Source: Palsa-506 sp963836355 (GTDB taxonomy: Bacteria; Actinomycetota; Actinomycetes; Streptosporangiales; Streptosporangiaceae). Taken from it: a DNA stretch of 64,000 nt. The notes beneath the pieces were generated by a model that did no database searches, had not been told where the DNA came from, and worked only from the letters and a program-made list of their open reading frames with translations. This document shows, in pieces, positions 25,070-33,953 of this stretch (position 1 is its first letter; every line of letters starts with the position of its first letter). The DNA is taken from contig CAWIJO010000018.1 in the NCBI GenBank assembly GCA_963836355.1, positions 62,001 to 126,000 on the forward strand, read 5' to 3'. The translations under genes were made by a program, and so were the position numbers.

Positions 25070-25507
25070 CTACTCCCTGGGATACACGAGGGCCGTTGCG
25101 CCCTCGATCAGCATGACGTCGACTGTGGAGCCCACCGGAATCGTGAGGGACTCGTCATAGGGGCGGGACGACCAGAGCTCCCCGCCGATCTTCACCTGCC
25201 CGGCGTGCGCCGTGACCTCCTCAACGACCACCGCCGACCGGCCGACCAGGGCGGACGTACCGCTCCGGAGCAAGGGCGGCTGCTTGATGTGGCGCATGGC
25301 GATCGGCCGGACCACGCCGACCCCGGCCAGGGACGCCACGATGAACGCGCCGAACTGCAGGGCACCGTTCCCGCCGACGGCGCCGACGCCGGCAGCGGCC
25401 AGGGCGCCGACCGCGATCAGGCCGAGCGCCAGCGTCATGGTGACAAGCTCGGCCACCCCGAGCACCGCGGCCACGATCAGCCAGACAATCCAGATCCCCA
25501 TGACCAC
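25070..25507 (-). CDS. NfeD-like membrane protein
   Basis: 145 aa. Three to four hydrophobic N-terminal helices (WIVWLIVAAVLGVAELVTM, LALGLIAVGALAAAG) and a C-terminal OB-fold domain (LVGRSAVVVEEVTAHAGQVK, PVGSTVDVMLIEGATALV). It is the short form without a serine protease domain. Starts at ATG 25507 or 25501. In operon with the SPFH protein, with which NfeD proteins act. Divergent from the acyl-CoA synthetase. Confidence 0.88.
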   Translation of the reverse strand: MVMGIWIVWLIVAAVLGVAELVTMTLALGLIAVGALAAAGVGAVGGNGALQFGAFIVASLAGVGVVRPIAMRHIKQPPLLRSGTSALVGRSAVVVEEVTAHAGQVKIGGELWSSRPYDESLTIPVGSTVDVMLIEGATALVYPRE

Positions 25508-25662
25508 TCCGGCGGGGAAGGCATGAAATGCGTGTTTCTTTGACAGTAACCCCGGCGCAGCCCTCGCCGCACCATCGCGGGCAGGCTGGCCTTAGCCACC
25601 GAGCTTCCCACCGGCAGCTGAAACGGGGACTATGGGGATAACTCGATTCCGGAGGACGCGTC

Positions 25663-27381
25663 ATGCCCGGTGAAATCCAGCTGTCCTACAGCCATGGAAC
25701 CTCGACCGTCGCGCTGCTCGGCGAAACCATCGGCGGGAACCTGCGCAGGGTCGCGGCCACCTTCGGCGAGCGGGAAGCCCTGGTTGACGTGCCATCGGGG
25801 CGCCGGTGGACCTACCGGCAGCTGGACGGCGACGTGGACGCCGTCGCAAGCGGCCTGCTGACGGCCGGGATCGAGGCCGGGGACCGGGTAGGCATCTGGG
25901 CGCCGAACTGCCCGGAATGGGTGCTGCTGCAGTACGCGACCGCCCGGATGGGCGCCATCTTGGTCAACATCAACCCGGCCTACCGCAGCCACGAGCTCGG
26001 CTACGTGCTCCGGCAGTCCGGGATCCGGCTGCTGGTCAGCGCCGAGAGCTTCAAGACCAGCGACTACCGCGCGATGATCAGCGAGGTGCGCGGGGAGCTC
26101 GACCAGCTATCACAGGTGGTCTTCATTGGCAGCGCCGCCTGGGACGCGCTGCTGACGGCCGGCCGGGCGGGTGCCGCCGGTGCTGCTCCGGCCGGGACGG
26201 GCGGGACGGCCGGTACGGCGGGCGACCCGGCGGGCGACCCGGCGGAACTGCTGGCCGCGCGGGCCGCTGCGCTGTCCTTCGACAACCCGATCAATATCCA
26301 GTACACCAGCGGGACGACCGGATTCCCCAAGGGCGCGACGCTGTCGCACCACAACATCCTCAACAACGGCTTCTTCATCGGCGAGATGTGCCGTTATACC
26401 GAGCAGGACCGGGTCTGCATCCCGGTGCCGTTCTACCACTGCTTCGGGATGGTGCTCGGCAACCTGGCCGCCACCACGCATGGCGCCTGCATAGTGATCC
26501 CGGCGCCGGGCTTCGATCCGGCCGCCACGCTGCGCGCGGTGCAGCAGGAGCGGTGCACCTCGCTCTACGGGGTCCCGACGATGTTCATCGCCGAGCTTGC
26601 CCTGCCCGATTTCGCCCACTACGACACCTCGACGCTGCGTACCGGCATCATGGCCGGCTCACCGTGCCCGGTCGAGGTGATGAAGCGCGTGGTCAGCGAG
26701 ATGAACATGGCCGAGGTCACGATTGCCTACGGCATGACGGAGACCTCGCCGGTGTCGGCGCAGACCACAGCCGACGACGACATGGACCGGCGGGTATCGA
26801 CGGTAGGGCGGGTGCACCCGCACATCGAGGTCAAGGTGGTCGACCCGGAGAGCGGGCTGGTGCTGCCGCGCGGGACCCCGGGGGAAATGTGCACTCGTGG
26901 GTACTCGGTGATGCTCGGCTACTGGGACGAGCCGGAGAGGACCGCCGAAGCTATCGACGCGGCCCGCTGGATGCATACCGGCGACCTCGCCGTGATGGAC
27001 CCGGCCGGGTACCTGAACATCGTCGGCCGGATCAAGGACATGGTCATCCGAGGCGGCGAGAACGTCTATCCGCGGGAGGTGGAGGAATTCCTCTACGCCC
27101 ATCCGCAGATCGAGGACGTGCAGGTAGTCGGCGTGCCCGACGAGAGGTACGGCGAGGAGCTTTGCGCCTGGGTGCGGCTGCGGCCCGGCTCCGAGCTGAC
27201 CGGCGAGGAGGTCAGGGCCTACTGCACGGGCAAGATCGCGCACTACAAGATCCCGCGGTACGTGCGGTTCACCGGCGAGTTCCCGCTGACGATCACCGGC
27301 AAGGTGCAGAAATTCAAAATGCGCGAGGTCTCGATCGCCGAGCTCGGGCTGGAGGCCGCGAGCGAGACCCGGACGGCGTAA
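25663..27381 (+). CDS. AMP-binding acyl-CoA synthetase (FadD-like)
   Basis: 572 aa, activating a carboxylic (probably fatty) acid to acyl-AMP and then acyl-CoA. Motifs: P-loop IQYTSGTTGFPKGATLSHHN, YGMTETSPVSAQTT, MHTGDLAVMDPAGYLNIVGR, IKDMVIRGGENVYPREVEEF, and catalytic lysine in ITGKVQKFKMREV. An Ala/Gly/Thr-rich insert (AGAAGAAPAGTGGTAGTAGD) interrupts the N-terminal domain around residues 165-190. The start is fixed by GGAGGA 7 bp before the ATG at 25663. No beta-oxidation partners adjoin. Confidence 0.92.
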   Translation: MPGEIQLSYSHGTSTVALLGETIGGNLRRVAATFGEREALVDVPSGRRWTYRQLDGDVDAVASGLLTAGIEAGDRVGIWAPNCPEWVLLQYATARMGAILVNINPAYRSHELGYVLRQSGIRLLVSAESFKTSDYRAMISEVRGELDQLSQVVFIGSAAWDALLTAGRAGAAGAAPAGTGGTAGTAGDPAGDPAELLAARAAALSFDNPINIQYTSGTTGFPKGATLSHHNILNNGFFIGEMCRYTEQDRVCIPVPFYHCFGMVLGNLAATTHGACIVIPAPGFDPAATLRAVQQERCTSLYGVPTMFIAELALPDFAHYDTSTLRTGIMAGSPCPVEVMKRVVSEMNMAEVTIAYGMTETSPVSAQTTADDDMDRRVSTVGRVHPHIEVKVVDPESGLVLPRGTPGEMCTRGYSVMLGYWDEPERTAEAIDAARWMHTGDLAVMDPAGYLNIVGRIKDMVIRGGENVYPREVEEFLYAHPQIEDVQVVGVPDERYGEELCAWVRLRPGSELTGEEVRAYCTGKIAHYKIPRYVRFTGEFPLTITGKVQKFKMREVSIAELGLEAASETRTA

Positions 27382-27390
27382 CCCGGGGCC

Positions 27391-27552
27391 GGCTGAGCGG
27401 CTGCGCGCCGGGCGGCTGCGCACCGGGCGGCTGAGCACCGGGCGGCTGAGCACCGGGCGGCTGCGCGGCTGAGCACCGGCTGGCTGCGCGGCTGAGCACC
27501 GGCTGGCTGCGCGGCTGCACGGCCGGGCGGCTGAGCGGCTGCACAGCCGGTG
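27391..27552. repeat. intergenic minisatellite between convergent genes
   Basis: Mixed tandem copies of a 15-bp unit (gggcggctgagcacc) and longer ggctgcgcggctgagcacc variants fill the space between the acyl-CoA synthetase and the DUF2277 gene. Confidence 0.85.
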
Positions 27553-27783
27553 CTACGACGCGCGGGCGGCTGAGCCTGACGGCCGGACCTCGATCTGGCC
27601 GAGCAGGACTCGGGTAGCGGCGGCAATCTCGTCGACCGCCTGGCCGAACGCCTCGGCGTTGTGCCGGGCCGGCGTCCGGAAGCCGCTCACCTTCCTGACG
27701 TACTGCAAGGCGGCGGCCCGCACGTCGTCGTCGGTCACGTTCTCGGCAAAGGGCTCACGCAAGGTCTTGATGCTGCGGCACAT
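27553..27783 (-). CDS. DUF2277 family protein
   Basis: 76 aa. Fits the small DUF2277 family closely: MCRSIKTLREPFAENVTDDD, VRAAALQYVRKVSGFRTPAR, HNAEAFGQAVDEIAAATRVL. Function is unknown. Members often contain this fixed MCRSIK start, which settles the ATG at 27783. Cytoplasmic, all-helical appearance, no cofactors visible. Confidence 0.88.
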   Translation of the reverse strand: MCRSIKTLREPFAENVTDDDVRAAALQYVRKVSGFRTPARHNAEAFGQAVDEIAAATRVLLGQIEVRPSGSAARAS

Positions 27784-27884
27784 AGGCCGACGGTATGCCA
27801 GGCATGGCCGGCCTGGCGACTCGGCCTGGCGATCGGGCGCAGCAAAGCGAGTATGCCGATCACACCGGGGGAAGGGTGTGCCGG

Positions 27885-29513
27885 GTGAGGAACTCGCGAG
27901 TGGTCAGCGGCAGGCTGAGGCTGGCGATCATGGCGGTCCCGGCCGCGGCTGGGCGGTTGGCCAAGGCGGGAGGGCGGGCGGCCGGGCGGCTCGCGGCGCA
28001 CCGGCGACTGACGGCAACAGTGCGGCTGGCCGCGATCGTCACCGTGGCCCTAGTCGGCGGCTGGCTTGGCCTGTACCTGGGCGGCCACGCCAGCGCGCAG
28101 ATCGGCCCGGTCCGCACCCAGATGACGATCCAGCCCGCGCTGTCCGGGCAGACCGTGATCAACGTTCCGCCACTCGGCGCGCTGCAGCTGGCGAGCCACC
28201 AGGGCCCGCTCAAGCTGAACGTGAACGTCCAGCAACTCGACGAGCAGACAGTCAAGCGGCTGCTGACCGACCCAGGCCGGCTGCCGGAGCTGCCCGATCA
28301 GGCCGCCCGCGACCTGCAACACGGCGTCATCACCGTAGCGATACGCTGCCTGGTAGCGGTGACGGCCGGCGGCATGGTGCTCGGGCTGCTGGTCTTCCGG
28401 CGGATCACGGCGGCGCTGCTGGCCGGAACCATCGCGCTGCTCGTGCTGGCCGCGAGCGGCGCGGTCGCCGCCGCGACCTGGAACCCGAAATCCATCTTCG
28501 AGCCGCGCTACACGGGCCTGCTCACTGGCGCCCCGTCGCTGGTGGGCAACGTACAGGAGATCGCCGTCAGGTTCGGCCTCTACCGGCAGGAACTCGCCGC
28601 CCTGGTGACGAACGTGACCCGGCTGTATGCCGCCACCTCGACCCTGCCGGTGTACCAGCCCGATCCCAGCACCATCCGGGTGCTTGACGTCTCCGACATC
28701 CACGACAACCCGGCCGCGTGGAACATCATGCACTCGATCGTCCACCAGTTCGCGGTGAACTTCATCATCGACTCCGGCGACCTCACCGACCACGGCAGCT
28801 CGCCCGAGAACAGCATCGCCAGCGAGATAAGCACCTTCCACATCCCGTATGTGTACATCCGCGGCAATCATGACTCGCGCGGCACCAGGCACGCCGTCGC
28901 CCGGCAGCGCAACGCGATCGTGCTGGCCGGCCACGTCGTCACCGTCGACGGCCTGCGGATCATCGGCGTCGGCGACCCGCGGTTCACCCCGAACCTGGAC
29001 GTGCAGGTAGCCGGAGAGGCTGCGGTTGCCGCCATGGGCCAGCGCCTCGCGGCAGCCGCCCTGGCCTCGGTGCCTGCCCCGGATATCGCCGTCGTGCACG
29101 ACCCCGTTGAGGCACAGCCGCTGGCAGGCGTGGTCCCGCTTGTCCTCGCCGGGCATATCCACCGCCGGGTTTCCTGGATGCTGTCGAAAGACACCCGGCT
29201 GTTCATCCAGGGCTCGACCGGCGGCGCCGGCCTGCGTGCCCTGCAGGCCAGTCCGCCCACCCCGATCGAGTGCTCGGTGCTCTATTTCGACCGCGCCACC
29301 GGGCAGCTCCGGGCGTGGGACGACATCACCGTGGCCGGCCTCGGCGGGACCGCCGCCCAGATTCAGCGCCACCTGGCTAGTAACACGGCGCCGATCGGCG
29401 GGCCGCTACCGGCCATCTCGCCGTCCGGGACTCCGTCCCCGGCCGGGTCGCCGGCCGCATCCAGCTCACCGGCGACAGGCCCGCCGGCCGCAACCAGGAT
29501 GGGAGCGAAATGA
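27885..29513 (+). CDS. membrane-anchored metallophosphoesterase
   Basis: About 542 aa. Two membrane segments are visible (LAAIVTVALVGGWLGLYL; the pair VAVTAGGMVLGLLVF and LLAGTIALLVLAASGAVAAA), with a soluble region between. The C-terminal calcineurin-like domain has all metal motifs: VLDVSDIHDNP, IIDSGDLTDHG, YIRGNHDSRG, VVHDP and LAGHIHRR. It probably acts outside the membrane on an unknown phosphoester. A Ser/Pro/Ala tail ends the protein. I use GTG 27885, about 9 bp after GGGGGAAGG; GTG 27876 and ATG 27930 are alternatives. Convergent with yccF. Confidence 0.85.
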   Translation: MRNSRVVSGRLRLAIMAVPAAAGRLAKAGGRAAGRLAAHRRLTATVRLAAIVTVALVGGWLGLYLGGHASAQIGPVRTQMTIQPALSGQTVINVPPLGALQLASHQGPLKLNVNVQQLDEQTVKRLLTDPGRLPELPDQAARDLQHGVITVAIRCLVAVTAGGMVLGLLVFRRITAALLAGTIALLVLAASGAVAAATWNPKSIFEPRYTGLLTGAPSLVGNVQEIAVRFGLYRQELAALVTNVTRLYAATSTLPVYQPDPSTIRVLDVSDIHDNPAAWNIMHSIVHQFAVNFIIDSGDLTDHGSSPENSIASEISTFHIPYVYIRGNHDSRGTRHAVARQRNAIVLAGHVVTVDGLRIIGVGDPRFTPNLDVQVAGEAAVAAMGQRLAAAALASVPAPDIAVVHDPVEAQPLAGVVPLVLAGHIHRRVSWMLSKDTRLFIQGSTGGAGLRALQASPPTPIECSVLYFDRATGQLRAWDDITVAGLGGTAAQIQRHLASNTAPIGGPLPAISPSGTPSPAGSPAASSSPATGPPAATRMGAK

Positions 29514-29530
29514 GCCCGGCGGCGACCAGC

Positions 29531-29917
29531 TTACCGGTAGGCCTCGTCGACCGGGACGACCTGCACGCCGAGCGGCAATAGCGTGATCGGGATGATCTTG
29601 AAGCTGGCGAGGCCGAGCGGGATCCCGATGATCGTGATGCACATGACGACGCCGGCCACCAGATGGCCGATCGCCAGCTCCCAGCCGAACAGCACGATCC
29701 AGATGATGTTGCCGATCACGGCGCCGAGGCCGGCGTCCCGCCGCGCTTCGATCGTCCGTCCGAACGGCCACAAGGTGTAGCCGGCGATCCGGAACGCTGC
29801 AATGCCGAACGGAATTGTGATGATCAGGATGAAGCAGATCAGGCCGGCCACCGCATAGGCAATCGCCATCCACCAGCCGCATAGCACGAGCCAGATTACG
29901 TTGAGGACAACTCGCAT
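29531..29917 (-). CDS. YccF domain inner-membrane protein
   Basis: 128 aa with duplicated YccF halves: VIWLVLCGWWMAIAYAVAGL ... IITIPFGIAAFRIAGYTLWP and IIWIVLFGWELAIGHLVAGV ... IIGIPLGLASFKIIPITLLP. Integral membrane protein of unknown function. Start ATG 29917 matches the family start MRxxLNVIWLVL. Confidence 0.9.
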   Translation of the reverse strand: MRVVLNVIWLVLCGWWMAIAYAVAGLICFILIITIPFGIAAFRIAGYTLWPFGRTIEARRDAGLGAVIGNIIWIVLFGWELAIGHLVAGVVMCITIIGIPLGLASFKIIPITLLPLGVQVVPVDEAYR

Positions 29918-29995
29918 CCAGCACCCCCGGGACGTTGCTGGCCGGTGTTACCGGGCTGATCCGCCGAAAGGCGGTCGGTGGTTAGGCCAATCTCA

Positions 29996-30739
29996 TCAGT
30001 CTAGGCCGAGCAGGGACTCCAGGCCGAAGGTCAGCCCGGCAGGCAGCGAGGCGACCCGCCGGATTCCGAGCAGCACTCCCGGCATGAACGAGGCGCGGTC
30101 CAGCGAGTCGTGCCGCAGGGTCAGGATCTCGCCGTGCCCGCCGAGCAGCACCTCCTGGTGCGCCACCAGGCCGGGCAGCCGGACCGAATGAACGTGCACC
30201 CCGCCGAGTACCGTGCCCCGGGCGCCATCCAGCGCGGTGACCGTCGCGTCGGGAGGCGGGCCCAGGTCCGCCGCCTTCCTGGCGGCGGCGATCAGCGAGG
30301 CCGTCCTGGCCGCGGTGCCGGACGGGGCATCCGCCTTGCCCGCATGGTGCAGCTCGATGACCTCCGCGGACTCGAAGAACCTGGCCGCCTGCTCGGCGAA
30401 GCGCATCATCAGCACGGCGCCGACCGAGAAGTTCGCCGCGATCAGCACCCGGACGCCCGGGGACCGCCCGAGCGATTCCGTTACCGCCGCCAGCCGCCCG
30501 TCGTCGAAGCCGGAGGTTCCGACGACGACGTTGCGCCCATGGTCGATGCACCAGCGAAGGTTGTCCATGACCGCACCGGGATGGGTGAAGTCGACCACCA
30601 CGTCGCAGTCATCAAGCGGATCGCGCGAGTCGCCTTCGTCGACCGCCGCGGTCACTTCCAGGTCCGCCGCGGCGCCAGCGGCCCGGCACACCTCCGAGCC
30701 CATGCGCCCCCTGGCGCCGAGCACGCCTACCCTGATCAT
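29996..30739 (-). CDS. dapB: 4-hydroxy-tetrahydrodipicolinate reductase
   Basis: Lysine/diaminopimelate pathway enzyme, 247 aa. The NAD(P)-binding motif VGVLGARGRMG opens the protein; VVDFTHPGAV, VVGTSGF and the catalytic segment ELHHAGKADAPSGTA are all present. In actinobacteria dapB normally follows the pnp-M16 peptidase genes directly. Here a 4.8-kb five-gene insert separates them. dapB has its own 50-bp upstream gap after the LLM gene. Confidence 0.94.
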   Translation of the reverse strand: MIRVGVLGARGRMGSEVCRAAGAAADLEVTAAVDEGDSRDPLDDCDVVVDFTHPGAVMDNLRWCIDHGRNVVVGTSGFDDGRLAAVTESLGRSPGVRVLIAANFSVGAVLMMRFAEQAARFFESAEVIELHHAGKADAPSGTAARTASLIAAARKAADLGPPPDATVTALDGARGTVLGGVHVHSVRLPGLVAHQEVLLGGHGEILTLRHDSLDRASFMPGVLLGIRRVASLPAGLTFGLESLLGLD

Positions 30740-30789
30740 CGCGCTCCTTGCGGCTGTGCGGAACCGCGGCCGGTCAGCAGACTAACGTT

Positions 30790-31779
30790 TCAGCGGAACC
30801 GCGGCATGACCTCCGTGGCGAATAGCAGCATGGCATGCTCGGCAGCCGCCTCGGGCATGTCACCGAACCCGAAGGCGCAATTCAGGTAATTGATGCCGAG
30901 TTGGTCCCTGAGCCTGGCGATCTCCGTGGCGCAGCTGTCGGGGCCACCGATGATGTAGCGGCCGCTCGCCAGTTCTGAGTCGACATCGCCGACCAGGCTA
31001 CGGCTGGCCGGCCCGCGCTGGTGCGCAGCCAGCAGCCAGCCGACCGGCCCGCGCACATCGGCGCGCGCCCGGTCGTCGTCCGGCGCTACGTGCACGCTGC
31101 GGGTAAGGCAAACGGGGACCTGGCCAGGATCGCGTCCGAGCGCGGTGAGGAGCGCCCGGAACGTATGCAGATTATCCCGGAGCTGATTTCCCGCCGCGGC
31201 CTGCAGGAGGCCGTGCGCATGCCTCGCCGCGAAGCCCAGGGATCGGTTGCTTCGGGACGCGGCCATCCATAGCGGAGGGTGCGGCAGCTGGAGCGGTGCC
31301 GGGAATATGGACAGCGGTTCTGCAGCGCTAAGCCAATGGCCCAGCGACTGGCACTGCCTCGTCCAGGCAGCGACCACCACCTCGAACGCCTCCTCGAAAC
31401 GGGCATACGATTCCTCATCGCCGACACCCAGCGCAGCGAGCTGCCAGCCTGGCAGCCCTCGCCCGACCCCCAGATCGAGGCGCCCTCCGGAGAGCACGTC
31501 AACCATGGCCGCGGACTCTGCCAGCGCCAGCGGGTTGCGGTTCGTCAGCACGACCACGCCGGTGCCGATCCGCAACCGCGCCGTCGAGCCCGCCAGATGG
31601 GCGGCGAGCGTCAGCGGATCCGGGCAGATGCTGAACGCCGAGAAATGGCTCTCCGGGATCCAGACGCCATCAAACCCGAGTTCCTCGGCCAGCCGCACGC
31701 GGGCCAGCACGGCGGCGAACGCACCGGCGGGCGTGCCGCCCGGTGGTAGCGGCACGAGGATGTCAACGGCGAATTGCAT
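30790..31779 (-). CDS. LLM class flavin-dependent (F420-type) oxidoreductase in RiPP-like operon
   Basis: About 329 aa luciferase-like TIM-barrel enzyme: MQFAVDILVPLPP, LAEELGFDGVWIPESHF, LRIGTGVVVLTNRNPLALAE, LSGGRLDLGVGRGLPGWQLA. ATG 31779 has AGGTG upstream, 13 bp after the stop of the preceding acetyltransferase. An upstream frame to 31854 is unconserved. Whether it uses F420 or FMN cannot be told. As last gene of the precursor/lyase-kinase operon it may tailor the peptide product, which is inference. Confidence 0.85.
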   Translation of the reverse strand: MQFAVDILVPLPPGGTPAGAFAAVLARVRLAEELGFDGVWIPESHFSAFSICPDPLTLAAHLAGSTARLRIGTGVVVLTNRNPLALAESAAMVDVLSGGRLDLGVGRGLPGWQLAALGVGDEESYARFEEAFEVVVAAWTRQCQSLGHWLSAAEPLSIFPAPLQLPHPPLWMAASRSNRSLGFAARHAHGLLQAAAGNQLRDNLHTFRALLTALGRDPGQVPVCLTRSVHVAPDDDRARADVRGPVGWLLAAHQRGPASRSLVGDVDSELASGRYIIGGPDSCATEIARLRDQLGINYLNCAFGFGDMPEAAAEHAMLLFATEVMPRFR

Positions 31780-31792
31780 GGCACCTGGCCGA

Positions 31793-33037
31793 TCAGAAAT
31801 CGGTACCGCACCAGGGCGCCGGAAAGGACGCAAAGGCCCGGTCAAGCCTGGCAATGTCGGCCGGGCTGCCGGGCCTGCCCCGGCCGGCCATGGCTAGCGC
31901 CGTGAACGACGTGCCGCCAAGGAAGGCGGCGGACAGCTCGGCGACGGAGAACCGCAGCTGGGCCGGCTCGTCAGTCCGCTGGCAGGATGCCACTGGTGAG
32001 CCAGTGTGCAGCTGGTAGCGCAACGGCAGGTTCAGGTCAGCTGCCGGCCGGTCGCTGATCTCGAGCACCAGGCTCTCCTCGGCGGCGTAGCCACGCGCTG
32101 CCAACGCGGCCGGGACATCGAGTAGCCGAAGCCAGAGGTGATCCCGCAGGCTCCGCACGCGGTACCGCCGCGGATCGCTGAGCATCAGCCTGAGCGGGTC
32201 GTCGACCGGGGCATTCAGCACGCGAACCGAGGCGAACAGGTCATGTGCGAAGCAGTAACCCCAAAGGGCCCGGCGCGCTTGTGGCGTGAGCGCGACCAAT
32301 TCCTCGACAACTAGCACATGCCCAGCTATCCCGGCATCCCAGTTACGCGTCGTCCGGTACGTAAGGTAGCCGGATGGCCCGGCCTCACCAGCGTCCTGGA
32401 AGCTGACATCGAACCGGGTACTTGTCTCGCCGCTGGCGTCGGCCGCCGCCTCGAAGCTGGCGCGCCACCACGCTTCGGGGCGCGAGACGGCCCCGGGCTG
32501 CTGCCGCCGGAATTGCTCGAAGACCCCGGGAAGCACGCTGCGGGCGGCCGGCTGATCGAGCGGCCGGACGCCTTCGCCCGGGTCATCGGGAAAGCCGGCC
32601 CGGACCCGGTCGATCTCCGCGTCCAGCTGCCAGGTCGCGACGCCGAATCCCAGGTGCCGGTAGATGGGTGCCTCCGACGCGTGCAGGATCGCCACTATCT
32701 CACCCTGGGCCCGGGCAGCCGCTAGCTGCCGCCGGGTGAGCTCGGTGAGAATGCCCTGCCGCCGGTGACCGGGGGCGACGCTAACGAAGCTGACAGCGCA
32801 GGCGGCTAGGGCGCGGCCGCCCGGGACGGTGAGTTGCAGGGGGTAGGAAAGCGTCGTGCCGACGATCCGGTTGCCGTCAATGGCCGCCAGCGCTCTGGCG
32901 GGGTCGAAGCCGTGCCGCCAGCGGGCCAGCGCCGCCGGCGTCGGGTGCCGCCCGAAGGCCAGCAGGTATGCGCGCATGAACGCCTCGTACTCGTCATCCG
33001 CTACCGGGCGGATCTCGTACCGATGGCCTGTTGGCAA
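31793..33037 (-). CDS. Eis-like GNAT N-acetyltransferase in RiPP-like operon
   Basis: About 414 aa with the Eis layout: RYEIRPVADDEYEAFMRAYL, acetyl-CoA loop VAPGHRRQGILTELTRRQLA, HASEAPIYRHLGFGVATW, and an SCP2-like C-terminal domain ending in Phe (CGTDF). The start is uncertain: the frame is open to 33208 but overlaps the previous gene, so I use TTG 33037 (LPTGHRYEIRPV), 14 bp after that stop with GAGG upstream. A paralogue of the gene at 8107. Could acetylate the peptide or give self-protection (inference). Confidence 0.82.
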   Translation of the reverse strand: MPTGHRYEIRPVADDEYEAFMRAYLLAFGRHPTPAALARWRHGFDPARALAAIDGNRIVGTTLSYPLQLTVPGGRALAACAVSFVSVAPGHRRQGILTELTRRQLAAARAQGEIVAILHASEAPIYRHLGFGVATWQLDAEIDRVRAGFPDDPGEGVRPLDQPAARSVLPGVFEQFRRQQPGAVSRPEAWWRASFEAAADASGETSTRFDVSFQDAGEAGPSGYLTYRTTRNWDAGIAGHVLVVEELVALTPQARRALWGYCFAHDLFASVRVLNAPVDDPLRLMLSDPRRYRVRSLRDHLWLRLLDVPAALAARGYAAEESLVLEISDRPAADLNLPLRYQLHTGSPVASCQRTDEPAQLRFSVAELSAAFLGGTSFTALAMAGRGRPGSPADIARLDRAFASFPAPWCGTDF

Positions 33038-33051
33038 CGGCCCGGGCCTCG

Positions 33052-33921
33052 TCAGGCCTGGTCGGCCGGGGCAACCGCGGGGCCGGAAACCTGGCCGTCT
33101 AGGCCGGCTCCCCGGTTGCCGCTGTCTCCCGCGACTCCGCCCGCGATGCGCTCGAACAGCTCCCAGTCGGTGCCGCTGTAGTCCTTGATGACCATCGCGT
33201 CGCTCCACGCCACATTGAAATACTCAAGGAAGAGGGCGGCAAGTTCGGGATGCTCAACGGCGAGGAAGGACTCGCCTACGCCGGGCATGGCGCCCCGGTG
33301 CGGCCCGAACAGGACCTCCTTGCAGTCGATGATGATGAACTGGAGAAAAGGCGGAAGAGTGGCTTCCCTTGGCAGGCTGTAGTACGCAAGCGAATAGTTC
33401 GGCGCGTTTGCCTCAAGGTTCCGCCTGGCTCGCTTGACTCGCAAGGGATACTCGAAGGTCATGATCTCCCGGTAGATGACGCCTTTCGTCTGCCGGGAGG
33501 ATGCCACCTTGGTGATGGCGTCGCGGTACTTGGCGAAGGCGTCGTTCGAGGCTCTGGTGGCGTTGCGGTTCTGGATCTTTCCCCAGGTTACGTCCTCGAT
33601 CGATTTCCGCGCGCCGAGGATTTGCTGGGCCGCGTAGCTCCAGTAGTCCTCAGGACTCAGGAATACCCGCACGCCCGCACCGACCAGGCGCTCGGCCAGA
33701 TCCTTAGAGGACTGGGTGACGACCTTCTCGAGATGCTCCCACTTGCTGCGCCGCTCGGCCGCCAGGTACCAGCAAATGCCGCCAAGCGCGAGCAGCGTGA
33801 GCGGCGCGAGGCGATTGTGAATCCAGGTGACGTTCGTCAAGACATCCGCGTAGTCGAATACGGCGATAATCGAGGCGATCGCCGCCAGCAGGTAGAGCGG
33901 AAGGTCACTCAGCCGTTTCAA
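33052..33921 (-). CDS. two-TM membrane protein with degenerate PLD-like domain
   Basis: 289 aa. Two hydrophobic segments at the N-terminus (LPLYLLAAIASIIAVFDYA and LAPLTLLALGGICWYLAA) with a short outside loop, then a charged linker and a ~180-residue domain. That domain resembles phospholipase-D-like folds lacking the HKD signature: AAQQILGARKSIEDVTWGKI, VIYREIMTFEYPLRVKRA, FLQFIIIDCKEVLFGPHRG, HPELAALFLEYFNVAWSDAM. No metal or catalytic motif is obvious. Lies 32 bp after the lyase-kinase and 14 bp before the acetyltransferase. A role in localisation, export or immunity is guesswork. I do not recognise a named family. Confidence 0.7.
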   Translation of the reverse strand: MKRLSDLPLYLLAAIASIIAVFDYADVLTNVTWIHNRLAPLTLLALGGICWYLAAERRSKWEHLEKVVTQSSKDLAERLVGAGVRVFLSPEDYWSYAAQQILGARKSIEDVTWGKIQNRNATRASNDAFAKYRDAITKVASSRQTKGVIYREIMTFEYPLRVKRARRNLEANAPNYSLAYYSLPREATLPPFLQFIIIDCKEVLFGPHRGAMPGVGESFLAVEHPELAALFLEYFNVAWSDAMVIKDYSGTDWELFERIAGGVAGDSGNRGAGLDGQVSGPAVAPADQA

Positions 33922-33953
33922 GGTCCCCTCCTATACCCGTCCAGGCCAATCTC

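Noticed and set aside
27391..27552. CRISPR or coding repeat protein
   Set aside because: Contiguous short units without unique spacers, and no ribosome site or sensible frame.
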